Of a stretch of 64,000 nucleotides of DNA, positions 40,389 to 48,678 are shown piece after piece. Under the pieces are notes generated by a model. That model was not told the DNA's origin, ran no database searches, and saw nothing but the letters and a program-made list of their open reading frames with translations. The stretch comes from Rhizobium sp. 2MFCol3.1 (GTDB lineage Bacteria > Pseudomonadota > Alphaproteobacteria > Rhizobiales > Rhizobiaceae), in assembly GCF_000377565.1 (NCBI RefSeq), contig NZ_KB898353.1, positions 1 to 64,000 of the forward strand, given 5' to 3'. Position 1 is the stretch's first letter. Each line of letters begins with the position of its first letter. The position numbers and the translations under genes were made by a program.

Positions 40389-40845
40389 GTCGATGTGCTA
40401 GATGGGTTTGTCCGGCTGAGTAGCGCATGTCCAGTCGCGCAAGCGCTCTAAAATGCGCCGCCGGCGGGTGACAGAGCCGACAATCCACGACTGACATTGC
40501 GCAGTCCCGCTGTGTCGTGATCGGCATGTCATGCTGACATCCGACTGAGGCAGCCAATGTCGTCGCCTGCGGGCTGTACCAAGCCAATGCTTCGCGTACG
40601 GTCTGGCTCCTTTCCCGTCGGTCGAGGCTTCAATGGCTTACAAAGCTCGAGCTGGTTCACTGAAAGCGGGGTTTGGCCCATGCACATAACCCACCTGATC
40701 GAAACGATTTCATAAGTGCCGGGCATAAAAACGAGCGTCGCGTCGCATCGATTGGCGGTCGGAGCGGCCCCCGACAGAGTGTCTTCAAAATTCGACGGTC
40801 CTGCGATAGTAACTACCAGAACGCGAAATTACCCGGACCACTACG
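40389..40845. other. Intergenic region with a small palindrome
   Basis: No gene seen in this 456-bp gap. ATGTCA-TGC-TGACAT, an inverted repeat near 40527, could be an operator. Nothing else convincing. Confidence 0.35.
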
Positions 40846-42075
40846 ATGATTGTAAGAACATATATTCGATGCGAAACCTGCTCGCAGCCCCATCTAGTCA
40901 GGATCGGAATGGGCCAGGAGCCTCGACAAAATCATCGGTTTCCGTGCGTCGAGTGCGGAGAAGACATGGTCGTCGCGCTCAATGTCGACTTCGTCAACAT
41001 CTCCTACGATGTGGAAGCAGTAGAAAACGCTGAGCTCGTCAAGGCCGTCGATGATGCGCCTGTCGTCAATGTCGAAGCAAATTTTATCATCCCGAAAGAC
41101 CAGCGAAACGTCGACAATGTTTTCCCACGCATGGACGAATTCCGGAAAATGATGGATGTCGCTGAACGAAATGGCTCCCTCCGTCCGATCGGCCACTTAA
41201 CTGATATTCAGCTACGATCGCGACCCAATCGACAACCCGATTTCCAGACTGAATGGAAGCTACTGCGAAAAGCGTGGTCACTCCATCGACGTGGGCGAGA
41301 ACATCTTGTCAAAGACAAAATCGCCGCGGCATCCGAGGAGTTCTATGCATCAGACCCATTGAAGAGCCTGCCTGATTGGCTTTGGCGGTTTCTTCTATTC
41401 TTTAGCCAGCCTCACTTTGAGCTAACGTTTCAAAGCGCGATGAAGCGTGTTGGCCCGCTCATCGGCACACCAGCCTTCGACGCTTTCGAGACTTACTACA
41501 AATCGATAGCCGCGAAACGCGGTGATCGCTATTTCGAACTTTTCGAGAATTTTTTCGAGGCATACGATGATCTTGCGCAGGTTCACTTCTACGTTGTTCG
41601 TGGCATTCCAATTCCGCCCGGAGACGTTATATCTCACGTTGACTTCAAAGAGACCCGGATGCTGTATGGCAATCTCTTCGAGGCGTTCTCATCTTCAGTC
41701 GATGTGCTTGTCTGCTTCAACAACATGATCGCGGGGCGATCATTCGATGCATTGCAGACAATTCCGCTCAAGGAGTACCTGAAGCTCGACAAGGCGGGGC
41801 GCTTTCGTGCATTCGAAGACACGCCAGAATTCGCGGCATTGTGCACAGAGCGCGACAACCAACTCCGGAATGCTTCGCACCACCTCGGAACGAAACTCGA
41901 CACCGAGACCCAGACGATCGTATATCGTGCAGGAAAAGGTGGATTAGGCGACGAACAGAAGCTCGCGTATGGGCAGTATCTAGCGCGATGCGACGCTTTG
42001 TTCTTGCAGTGCGTTGCGTTGTTGCGCATGGAGATCATGGTCTGCCACTCACGTGGCCTTCGTTTTCCACTATAA
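40846..42075 (+). CDS. Zinc-ribbon protein with HEPN-like RNase motif
   Basis: No close family recognised, 409 residues. The N-terminus has a zinc ribbon: Cys9-x2-Cys12 (RCETC) and Cys34-x2-Cys37 (CVECG). The middle is helical. The C-terminal helical part has QLRNASHHLG, where Arg341-Asn and His346 match the R-N-x3-H motif of HEPN ribonucleases. HEPN proteins are frequent in toxin and phage-defence systems, so a nucleic-acid-triggered RNase is a reasonable hypothesis. The ribosome site is weak. Confidence 0.65.
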   Translation: MIVRTYIRCETCSQPHLVRIGMGQEPRQNHRFPCVECGEDMVVALNVDFVNISYDVEAVENAELVKAVDDAPVVNVEANFIIPKDQRNVDNVFPRMDEFRKMMDVAERNGSLRPIGHLTDIQLRSRPNRQPDFQTEWKLLRKAWSLHRRGREHLVKDKIAAASEEFYASDPLKSLPDWLWRFLLFFSQPHFELTFQSAMKRVGPLIGTPAFDAFETYYKSIAAKRGDRYFELFENFFEAYDDLAQVHFYVVRGIPIPPGDVISHVDFKETRMLYGNLFEAFSSSVDVLVCFNNMIAGRSFDALQTIPLKEYLKLDKAGRFRAFEDTPEFAALCTERDNQLRNASHHLGTKLDTETQTIVYRAGKGGLGDEQKLAYGQYLARCDALFLQCVALLRMEIMVCHSRGLRFPL

Positions 42076-42678
42076 CCAATAGGCTGAACGCTGCAGTCAT
42101 CATGTTTACGGTCTGTCACTTTTCAACCATCCATCGGAATCACGGCGTGGCTGTCACTTTCGCGTCAAGGGCGTGCTCTCGTCTAATAGGGCGGAAGTCG
42201 GCTTGGTTCAGCCGGCGTCCAAAGATGTTTTCCTCGGGATAGGTTGACATCATGCGTACGGAGCGCATTCTAGAGGACTTTCAGCCGACATCGTATATTG
42301 GCTTCGCTTGCATGTTTAAGGACGTAGCCGTAGTTTGTAGGCTAAGTGTCCAGCGCTGCTGACTGCACGGCGAGCGGGGCTCGAGTCGCGCTTGAATTGC
42401 AGTATATAGGCACTGGATGGGGCGACGGTTGTCACCGTCATAACGGGTTGCAGGTTTGCATTGACATTATGTCAACGGTGCGCCATATCTAGTCTCGCCT
42501 AGCGTCGTTTCATGCGAGCGGATTCAACCTAAATAGTAGGTATCCTCTTGCCAGAAGCGTCTGTGTCGGTTGATTGGGACAGCGGCCTTGGTCGTGACTC
42601 GATCTTACCGCAGCGGTGAAGCGATCTAACGCTTAGGCAACATTTTCGGGGGCGCACATGGTGTGCCCCCGTTTGCGT
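42076..42678. other. 600-bp gap with short direct repeats
   Basis: No gene is supported. CTGTCACTTT occurs at 42113-42122 and 42151-42160, 38 bp apart. GACGGT-TGTC-ACCGTC forms a small palindrome near 42430. A strong terminator closes the region. The repeats resemble the TGTCA-starting ends of some DDE transposons, but no matching far end was found. Confidence 0.35.
42648..42670 (-). terminator. Terminator of the 43 kb operon
   Basis: GGGGGCGCAC pairs with GTGTGCCCCC (one G·T pair) around a 3-nt loop, followed on the minus strand by GAAAATG. It lies just after the stop of the minus-strand gene ending at 42679. Confidence 0.7.
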
Positions 42679-43512
42679 TCATGCGATGTGGTCACTTGGG
42701 AAGATATTGACGTGTTCGACATTCTTCCGTGGCACTTTGTCACCATGGCAGTCAGGAAAACTCCCTGTAATAAGGCCTGTAGCTAGGGACATATTGAAAT
42801 GTCTTCGCCTGTCGAACGCTTTGCCGAACCGGGTGTATGAGTTCAATATGCAATGGTGATTGTGTGGCGGGATACTAGTTTCCGGTACCGCATGCCTTTC
42901 AAGACCGTACGAAAAAAAACGATCCTTATCGTCGATGTAATACTGTTTGCTAGATTTGCTTGTCGTCTTAGGTTGTTGACGCTGCCTCATGTTTTTCGCA
43001 AACAGGTCGATGTTGTCCTCGAAACCCGGCAGAACAACACCTCCGGCAAAAAAACGCCGCAGTTTTCGAAGGTCTTCAGCCTCGAAGTTTCGAAACGGAA
43101 GTAAAAACATCTTTCGGGTGGCCTCGGCATCGAACAATTTCGAAAAATACGAATATGCCTTTATCAATCGCGGCAGGACCCTTCCTAAGTAATTGTGGAT
43201 ATTTCCGCCGCCTAACTCACTGTCGTAAATGTATAAGAAACAACTCGTCCCCAAATCACCCAGGTTATGGGCTATACGGTCTTCGACAATAAGAATGACA
43301 TCCTCCAGCTCATCGAGATACTTAATGAAATACTGATTTAGCACATCCGCAGTGACCTGATCATTCCTAACTTTTACAGAGGAAATGTTACAACTGCGGA
43401 AAATATCAGAGAATTTCTCTCGAACATCTTTAGCGAACACAGTCAGTTTCTTAATACCGACGTGCCGATGCAGCTCATCAGAGCTCGTGACAACCAATAT
43501 GTTGACGGTCAT
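42679..43512 (-). CDS. Hypothetical protein, second gene of a coupled pair
   Basis: Not recognised, 277 residues. It starts MTVNILVVTSSDELHRHVGI, a Rossmann-like beta strand. An acidic pattern (LEDVILIVEDRIAHNLGDLG) and GGGNIHNYLGRVLPRLIKAY follow. A TIR- or CARF-like sensor or nuclease fold is possible but not shown. The start codon directly follows the upstream stop (TAA-ATG), so it is translationally coupled to the 150-aa protein. A/T-rich codon use suggests acquisition. Confidence 0.55.
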   Translation of the reverse strand: MTVNILVVTSSDELHRHVGIKKLTVFAKDVREKFSDIFRSCNISSVKVRNDQVTADVLNQYFIKYLDELEDVILIVEDRIAHNLGDLGTSCFLYIYDSELGGGNIHNYLGRVLPRLIKAYSYFSKLFDAEATRKMFLLPFRNFEAEDLRKLRRFFAGGVVLPGFEDNIDLFAKNMRQRQQPKTTSKSSKQYYIDDKDRFFSYGLERHAVPETSIPPHNHHCILNSYTRFGKAFDRRRHFNMSLATGLITGSFPDCHGDKVPRKNVEHVNIFPSDHIA

Positions 43513-43965
43513 TTATCTAACTAGTTTTGCCAGAATGCCAGCAGGAATGACTATTTGGTCCAAATCCTCCTTGTCGAGCGTAGACAGCGCTTCCAGGAAA
43601 TTCAGAACGACATATTTGTTTGAGCGCGCATGCGACTTTCTTACGAGCGAATCTTTCACCGGCTCTCTTTCATCAGCCACGGCATGAATTTCGAACGAGT
43701 AGGTTTCATCGGGCGGAATAACGCCAACTTTGGCTTTCTGCTGGGAATGCTGAACCACTTTCACCTTCCCACTCATGCTCGAAACGAACTGCTTTAGAGT
43801 CAGCGGCGCGATTAGGTCCTTATACTGGTATTTTTCATTTATGAGGATCGGGACAAGGTCAGAGAGAAGAAGCGGCTTATGCTCGTCGTCCCAATATCTC
43901 TTTGTCTCCGCAACAATAATTTGCGCAAGCGTTTCTTTCGTTTGATCCATGTCAACGGCCTTCAA
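43513..43965 (-). CDS. Small protein resembling an OST-HTH/LOTUS domain
   Basis: 150 residues (145 from an internal ATG). The central part, KPLLLSDLVPILINEKYQYK then TLKQFVSSMSGKVKVVQH, has the winged-helix pattern of OST-HTH/LOTUS domains, which bind RNA (notably G-quadruplex RNA) and are often paired with nucleases. The C-terminal third is not recognised. It is the first gene of a tight two-gene operon. The domain call is by eye and needs profile comparison. Confidence 0.5.
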   Translation of the reverse strand: MKAVDMDQTKETLAQIIVAETKRYWDDEHKPLLLSDLVPILINEKYQYKDLIAPLTLKQFVSSMSGKVKVVQHSQQKAKVGVIPPDETYSFEIHAVADEREPVKDSLVRKSHARSNKYVVLNFLEALSTLDKEDLDQIVIPAGILAKLVR

Positions 43966-44093
43966 GCAGGATTGAGGCAGCCATCACTATGCAATTTGCG
44001 CTCTTAGTCAACCCGGACGGACACCGGAGTATCTAACCTCAACGTGGGCCAAAGATGCTCCTTGCCCACGCCCACCGAGTGCCTAGACCGCGC

Positions 44094-44114
44094 TTGACCT
44101 TACGTGTTGGTCAA
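44094..44114. promoter_or_regulatory. TTGACC/GGTCAA inverted repeat
   Basis: TTGACC at 44094-44099 and GGTCAA at 44109-44114, spacer 9 nt, about 45 bp before the tniQ start chosen. It could be an operator or part of a promoter. Confidence 0.3.
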
Positions 44115-44159
44115 ACCCTTCCGATGAACGATCTATTAAGCCGGCATCAGGATAATGGC

Positions 44160-46007
44160 ATGAAGAATCACGATGCGCGGACTCTCCGCTCGAAATCAGG
44201 TGTGGACTGGTCAGCGGCGGCACCAACTATGCTCAAAGTTCAAATCCACGCGAATGAAATCCTCACAAGTTTCGTATCGAGGTCTGCCCGGGCAAACGGC
44301 ATCGAGCGGATGCGGTCCTTCTGCATTGACCTTGGAGTAAGTCTGCCAAAGCTGAAGTTGGGCGACCGAGCAGAGGTCCTCAAGTTCGCAGACTTGGTCG
44401 GGGCGTCGCGAGATCAGATGCTGCATGCCGCCGTTGAGCGAGATAATCGGACGCGCATCCGTGTTGGCCATGAGTGGTTCGACAACAGTCGCCTGAGTCG
44501 CATGCACCTTCGCTTTTGCCCTGAATGCGTTGCCACCGACCTCGTCAGGGATTCGTTTAGTGGCCCGTATTACCGAACCTACTGGCTACTTCCCCAGATC
44601 GTGACATGCGCGAAACATCGGAAGCACATTGTGGAGGCGGAACAGCCTCAGCGCCTGGAAACGAACAGCCAGGACTTCTGCGCGATTATCGATCAGCTAC
44701 GGAAGCAGGCGCCGGCCCTGCTATATCCAGCCGCCAATCGTGACCCGACACATTTCGAGGTCTATGCGACCAAGCGATTGTGCGGAGAGATGTCTGAGAA
44801 ACCCAACTTAGACGGGCTGCCTTTGGAGACGATCATCGTGATGAGCGAGGTTGTTGGAGTGGCGGTTGCTCATCTTGGTGCCTCAAAACGCAATCTATCG
44901 TCCGAACAGATGGTGGAGGTCCGGGAAGTAGGTTTTGCTGCTATCGAGAAAGGCCGTCGGGGCTTTCAGGAAAGCCTGGACAGAGTGACAGCGCTCGCGC
45001 CTGCGGGGAGCTGCTCACCTCACGGTCTCTACGGAGCTCTCTACACCGCTCTCGACCGTACCCGGTCGCAAGGCTCGTATGACGTCTTTCGCTCCGCCTT
45101 AGTTGAGCATGCCGCAATGTCGGGCCGCATCGCTCCGGGTACGTCACTGTTTGGAGCACGCTCAACTACGGCTGCTTCAAGAGTGCGGTCAGTCGCCAAT
45201 GAGGCAGGCGTTGCGATCGACCGCGTAAAACGTGTTCTCAAAGCCAAGGGCCTGACGGCGCCGGCCGGCGCGGCCGGACTGCTGGATCCAACCGTGGCCG
45301 CCGCTGCGAAAGAGCATTTTGCGGACGTCTGGTCATTCAAAGATGCACGTGAGTTTCTCGGCTGTAACTTACGGACTTTCAGCAGCTTACTGGAAGCGGG
45401 AATAATCCCTCGCCCGCCGACATCCTTTCCACAAGGGTTCGTGTCTCGACAGGCAGCCATGTCTCTCGCAATACGGCTGGCTGAGAGCCGAACGGTTGAT
45501 GTCGGTTCGCATTTGGTAGACATTTCTGTCGCCAGGGCCGGGGCGAAGTCATCTATCGCCGAGATAGTCCGGTACGTTCTCAATGGCAGGCTTTCTTCCG
45601 TGGCCATCGAAGGGAATAGGCCGATCCTCGCGGCGCTTAGGGTGAGCATCGAAGAAGTTCGACAAGCCCACCTCCCTGATGGTCATGTCACGGCCGAGGC
45701 TGCCAGGGAGCTACTGAGGCTGAACACCACCGGGTTCGCCGACCTTCTGGCGAATGGTCTCATCGAGACAACTTCTCTCGAACATCCGAGAGCTGATTGG
45801 CATGCTGTCCCCTTAGCGGAGGTAGATCGCTTCCGGGCGACCTTTATCTCGATGCAGGAATGCGCGGAGAAACTCAAGGTGAGCAAGAACGCTATGGCCA
45901 GCATTGCAAGGCGAGCCGGCGTTCCCCCGGCTTACCCGGCAGATGTCGTTGGTCAGCAAATATTCCTTCGAACAAACTTAGGCACGATTCTAGCAGGCTC
46001 GCGTTGA
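44160..46007 (+). CDS. tniQ: TniQ/TnsD-like target selector 1
   Basis: Target-site protein of Tn7-like elements, 615 residues from ATG 44160; 44229 is an alternative. The TniQ N-terminus reads ANEILTSFVSRSARANGI. The zinc finger has FCPECVATD paired with IVTCAKHRKH. After about residue 280 come several helix-turn-helix-like repeats (SVANEAGVAIDRVKRVLKAK, AREFLGCNLRTFSSLLEAG, AARELLRLNTTGFADLLANG, CAEKLKVSKNAMASIARRAG), giving a TnsD-like length. It is 1.1 kb upstream of the rest of the locus. It shares layout but not close sequence with tniQ-2. Confidence 0.82.
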   Translation: MKNHDARTLRSKSGVDWSAAAPTMLKVQIHANEILTSFVSRSARANGIERMRSFCIDLGVSLPKLKLGDRAEVLKFADLVGASRDQMLHAAVERDNRTRIRVGHEWFDNSRLSRMHLRFCPECVATDLVRDSFSGPYYRTYWLLPQIVTCAKHRKHIVEAEQPQRLETNSQDFCAIIDQLRKQAPALLYPAANRDPTHFEVYATKRLCGEMSEKPNLDGLPLETIIVMSEVVGVAVAHLGASKRNLSSEQMVEVREVGFAAIEKGRRGFQESLDRVTALAPAGSCSPHGLYGALYTALDRTRSQGSYDVFRSALVEHAAMSGRIAPGTSLFGARSTTAASRVRSVANEAGVAIDRVKRVLKAKGLTAPAGAAGLLDPTVAAAAKEHFADVWSFKDAREFLGCNLRTFSSLLEAGIIPRPPTSFPQGFVSRQAAMSLAIRLAESRTVDVGSHLVDISVARAGAKSSIAEIVRYVLNGRLSSVAIEGNRPILAALRVSIEEVRQAHLPDGHVTAEAARELLRLNTTGFADLLANGLIETTSLEHPRADWHAVPLAEVDRFRATFISMQECAEKLKVSKNAMASIARRAGVPPAYPADVVGQQIFLRTNLGTILAGSR

Positions 46008-46461
46008 TTGCAGCAACATTGGCAGCGTTGCCAAGACTTGGAAAGGAGAGCTATCACACAAGGCCGGACAGCACGTTCGACCCGATTTCAGGCTTGCTGA
46101 GCACTCGGCGATCATACGTCAGGGGGCGGCGATTTAATGCGTGGTAGCAGGTGAGTCAAGGCGCTAGAAAAAGCGCTATTGGGTCCAATTTTTTTTCGAG
46201 GGCGCTTCAGAGGCAATTTCGACGAAGTCCCGCAAGTCGGGCGAGAGTCACCTGTATCAAATTGGGAACGGCAGTCGACACCGGCCAAGTAACCCGGAAT
46301 AAAATCACGTATTTTAGCGTTAACTTAATTTTAGGAAACGCGAGTTAGGCTTCAGTTAAGCACACGCTCACATCGCTGCGCCATTGATTCCACAGCATTT
46401 TTTCCGTTGACGGGTGCGGCCAAAACTATATGTTGAATGAAGATTGAAACAGGAACTCGCA
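46008..46461. other. Gap after tniQ-1, A/T-rich
   Basis: No gene is supported. The stretch 46180-46340 is A/T-rich, with a run of eight T at about 46188. TTGACG (46407) and CTATAT (46426) resemble promoter boxes, but their spacing (13 bp) is short. Confidence 0.35.
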
Positions 46462-46503
46462 ATGAACGCGAACATACAAGTAGAAACGCGGCCCGCCGCA
46501 TAA
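46462..46503 (+). CDS. Possible 13-aa leader peptide
   Basis: ATG 46462 preceded by AGGAACTC, reading MNANIQVETRPAA and a TAA at 46501-46503. It lies just ahead of a strong hairpin and T-run. The arrangement recalls an attenuation leader; the codons show no amino-acid bias. Chance is possible. Confidence 0.25.
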   Translation: MNANIQVETRPAA

Positions 46504-46523
46504 TCTCTAGTCCGGTATGTTCG

Positions 46524-46564
46524 CCGTGACCTGAGGTCACGGTCGGCCCCCAACGCTTTTTTTT
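46524..46564 (+). terminator. Palindrome plus T-run, attenuator-like
   Basis: CCGTGACC-TGA-GGTCACGG (46524-46542) is a perfect 8-bp stem. A T8 run follows only 15 nt later, too far for a classic terminator but suggestive of an attenuator or operator before the following small gene. Confidence 0.35.
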
Positions 46565-46590
46565 AATGCACACACTACGGAGGCCATGAA

Positions 46591-46761
46591 ATGCGTAATA
46601 CTTCAATCGATTTCCCACAAAACCATACTACGGTCGCAATCCGTCGGGCACTTGCTGTCGCCCCGACATCCCGGGAACCCGCGTTTGCTCGCGGCTCGGC
46701 GGTATTGCAATACGTTTCCAAGTCGCTTCGCGCTGCAGGGCTCATACGCCTAGCCAGCTAG
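46591..46761 (+). CDS. Small basic hypothetical protein, 56 aa
   Basis: ATG 46591 with GGAGG seven bases upstream. The product starts MRNTSIDFPQNHTTVAIRRA and is rich in Arg, Ala and Ser. A C-terminal amphipathic helix (VLQYVSKSLRAAGLIRLAS) is possible. Not recognised. A second frame in the same place is also open, so coding is not certain. Confidence 0.35.
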   Translation: MRNTSIDFPQNHTTVAIRRALAVAPTSREPAFARGSAVLQYVSKSLRAAGLIRLAS

Positions 46762-46880
46762 TCGCTTGGTCACAAGGACCATTCGGCTGTAGAGTCGCTG
46801 CCCTTCGGGTCGGCGGCTGCAAACAACCCTGCCCTTGGCTACGGGCTGATTTCGTCCAACTGGACGGGAAAGGCACACGT

Positions 46881-47033
46881 ATGGACATCTCGTATGTCAT
46901 CCAAATCCTGCACGAGCGTCGCAAGGGACATGATATCCTTGCGCTACCCTTCGAGCGCAAAACCCGTTTCGCGCAACCGGACGCCATGAAGTCGCGCCGC
47001 GTTGTCAAAAAGCGCACGGGTGAGGATTCCTAA
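46881..47033 (+). CDS. Small basic hypothetical protein, 50 aa
   Basis: ATG 46881 preceded by GGGAAAGG. The sequence MDISYVIQILHERRKGHDIL… ends in a Lys/Arg-rich tail (KSRRVVKKRTGEDS), as in small nucleic-acid-binding proteins. The upstream 80 bp can fold into several short hairpins, including one with a TTCG loop near 46803 and CGTCC/GGACG near 46855. Function unknown. Confidence 0.4.
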   Translation: MDISYVIQILHERRKGHDILALPFERKTRFAQPDAMKSRRVVKKRTGEDS

Positions 47034-47073
47034 CAACCTCCAACTCTCAGGGCGAAAGCCCATTCTGTAATCT

Positions 47074-47135
47074 GCGGGCGCGCCTCGGTCACGAGTTTGC
47101 GGGAGGACGCCTGCGTCTTGACGGAAGGAATCCGA
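47074..47135 (+). promoter_or_regulatory. Conserved hairpin leader, copy 1
   Basis: Stem GCGGGCG (47074-47080) with CGCCTGC (47108-47114), one G·T pair. An inner CCTC/GAGG helix pairs perfectly. The ribosome site GGAAGGAA follows and ATG is 22 nt after the stem. A GGGC-GAAA-GCCC hairpin lies just upstream. It shares core ‘CCTCGG’ and ‘CACGAG’ with copies at 47368, 48258 and 50080. Confidence 0.6.
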
Positions 47136-47327
47136 ATGTCGAACCGTGCCAAAAAACCGCGCAATCGCGGCCGTGTCTCTGCGCAGTGTGCGAAGGGTGG
47201 ATCTATTACCGCCCGTTGGGAGAGCTGGGTTTTCCTGGATCCGGCTTTCACGGATAGCGGAGACTCGTTTGAAGGCGACGATTATCGAAAGGCCGTGAAG
47301 TCAATCGGCCTCGAGAACGACCTCTAA
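47136..47327 (+). CDS. Small basic protein under leader copy 1, 63 aa
   Basis: Not recognised. Starts MSNRAKKPRNRGRVSAQCAK, strongly basic, then SITARWESWVFLDPAFTDSG and an acidic end. The start is fixed by the conserved leader and the GGAAGGAA site. It could be a small DNA-binding accessory factor of the Tn7-like locus. The shared leader with three other genes is the best evidence that it is real. Confidence 0.5.
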   Translation: MSNRAKKPRNRGRVSAQCAKGGSITARWESWVFLDPAFTDSGDSFEGDDYRKAVKSIGLENDL

Positions 47328-47367
47328 CCAACAGAAATCATAGGGTGTCAGCGCCCGTCTAGCAAAT

Positions 47368-47429
47368 GCAGACGTACCTCGGACACGGGCGTGCGGGGGA
47401 CGTCTGCGGCCATTCGAAAGGAGCATGAG
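47368..47429 (+). promoter_or_regulatory. Conserved hairpin leader, copy 2
   Basis: Stem GCAGACGT (47368-47375) with ACGTCTGC (47400-47407), 8 bp and perfect. The inner CCTC can pair with GGGG. Loop core ACCTCGGACACGGGCGTGCG. Ribosome site CGAAAGGAG, ATG 23 nt after the stem. Confidence 0.7.
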
Positions 47430-47735
47430 ATGACGAACGGCAGCAAATGTGAAGGTCCGATGAAGGCGTTGGCGGCGCCGGTCCTCCAGCCTGTCTCGCG
47501 AGGCGAGATTGAAAGCTTTTTCCAGAGCGTTGGGGCCGGATTCGTGTCCGATGTCCAGTTGGGTGTCGGATCGACCCAAGCTGACGCGGGCGATCGGTGT
47601 GTCAAGCAAGTTCATGAGATGGACGAGTACGTTTTGAATTTCATCCGCGTCCTTCGCGAAATCGACACTTGCTTCAACCGTCGAACGTTTGAACCGCTCT
47701 CCATCGTTAAGAAAATCGATCGCAAAGGAGCATGA
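47430..47735 (+). CDS. Hypothetical protein under leader copy 2, 101 aa
   Basis: Not recognised. It begins MTNGSKCEGPMKALAAPVLQ and has a likely helical middle (RGEIESFFQSVGAGFVSDVQ) and a long helix VHEMDEYVLNFIRVLREIDT. The start is set by AAAGGAG after the conserved leader. Its stop overlaps the next gene's start cluster (ATGATGATG), so it is coupled with the DNA-binding half of the split transposase and may act with it. Confidence 0.55.
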   Translation: MTNGSKCEGPMKALAAPVLQPVSRGEIESFFQSVGAGFVSDVQLGVGSTQADAGDRCVKQVHEMDEYVLNFIRVLREIDTCFNRRTFEPLSIVKKIDRKGA

Positions 47736-47737
47736 TG

Positions 47738-48229
47738 ATGTTGAAGAGCTCAACGAAGTACCGCTTCAACGTGGTTGATCGCCTTATCGTGGATGGGCGC
47801 GAGTTCCGTTATCACAGCACCTCGAAAGATGGCGTCCTGTTGCAGTCTGACGGTGCCGGTCCGCGTGAGGTTCTTGGGCTGACCTGGAAGGATGTGGGCG
47901 ACCACCTCCGCAGTTTCCGCTTGGCGGTCCAAAAGGACTATTACAAACTGGTCAAGAGTGGCGTGCTTTCGACTTTCTCGAATGATCAGGTGGCGTACTT
48001 TCGACGCCATGCCTGTTCTGTTTTCAGCGTCATGAGGCCAACTGTGCGCCAGGTCTACTTGGCTATGAAGGCAGACCACTATTGGAGCACGGAGCTTGGT
48101 CGCCAGACCTTCGAGCTCTGCTCCGAACGAACCTTTCAACGCCTCGTTGACGAGATGCGTAGGAGTGCAGCTGAAACAGAGCGTGCAATGGCGAGGTACG
48201 CGCCGATGGAAGAGGCGCAATCCGACTAA
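47738..48229 (+). CDS. TnsB-like DNA-binding half (split transposase)
   Basis: 163 residues from the third of three tandem ATGs, which is best placed for AAAGGAG. Two parts match the full TnsB at 51200. The N-terminal ~60-aa domain reads DRLIVDGREFRYHSTSKDGV…LTWKDVGDHLRSFRLAVQKD. A helix-turn-helix region reads FSNDQVAYFRRHACSVFSVM…PTVRQVYLAMKADHYW…CSERTFQRLVDEM, and corresponds to TnsB residues ~190-255. It ends before the catalytic core. No frameshift debris follows, so it is a deliberate-looking separate protein. Confidence 0.65.
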   Translation: MLKSSTKYRFNVVDRLIVDGREFRYHSTSKDGVLLQSDGAGPREVLGLTWKDVGDHLRSFRLAVQKDYYKLVKSGVLSTFSNDQVAYFRRHACSVFSVMRPTVRQVYLAMKADHYWSTELGRQTFELCSERTFQRLVDEMRRSAAETERAMARYAPMEEAQSD

Positions 48230-48257
48230 GCCGAGCAAAGCAGCCTAATGCCGACAA

Positions 48258-48320
48258 GCAGACGTACCTCGGAGACGAGCGTGCGCAGGGTCGTCTGCGG
48301 CCATTCGAAAGGAACTTGAA
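48258..48320 (+). promoter_or_regulatory. Conserved hairpin leader, copy 3
   Basis: Stem GCAGACG (48258-48264) with CGTCTGC (48292-48298). The inner CCT/AGG helix is kept. Ribosome site CGAAAGGA, ATG 23 nt after the stem, as in copy 2. Confidence 0.7.
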
Positions 48321-48626
48321 ATGTCAAACATCAACATGAGTGAGAGCCGGCTCTTCGTGCGCCCTGATACAGCGTCATTCGCTGAAGCCGAGGGAACGGC
48401 GGTAGCTGCTTCCATCCAGATGGCATCGAGGGGCGGTGATGGCGATCGTTACACGAGGCCGGCCTGTGCCGTGCTTGGGCAGGAATGTCGATTGGCCCGA
48501 GGGATGACGGCGGTGGACGATCGGTTTGCCGCTTCCGCGATGGTTCAAATCCGATCCTATCCGCCCGCGTTCGCGACGCTCGCAATCGATCAGCGGACCC
48601 GTTCGATCTGCAGCATCCGGCTTTGA
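48321..48626 (+). CDS. Hypothetical protein under leader copy 3, 101 aa
   Basis: Not recognised. Starts MSNINMSESRLFVRPDTASF, Ala/Arg/Ser-rich, with no TM segment. The leader and ribosome site make translation likely. Low-complexity composition and lack of obvious secondary structure leave room for doubt about the full reading frame. It lies between the two halves of the split transposase, 52 bp before the catalytic half. Confidence 0.4.
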   Translation: MSNINMSESRLFVRPDTASFAEAEGTAVAASIQMASRGGDGDRYTRPACAVLGQECRLARGMTAVDDRFAASAMVQIRSYPPAFATLAIDQRTRSICSIRL

Positions 48627-48678
48627 CGAAATAACACCAGCAATTGTCGAACGAACCAATCCAGCAAGGAGGATCCAA

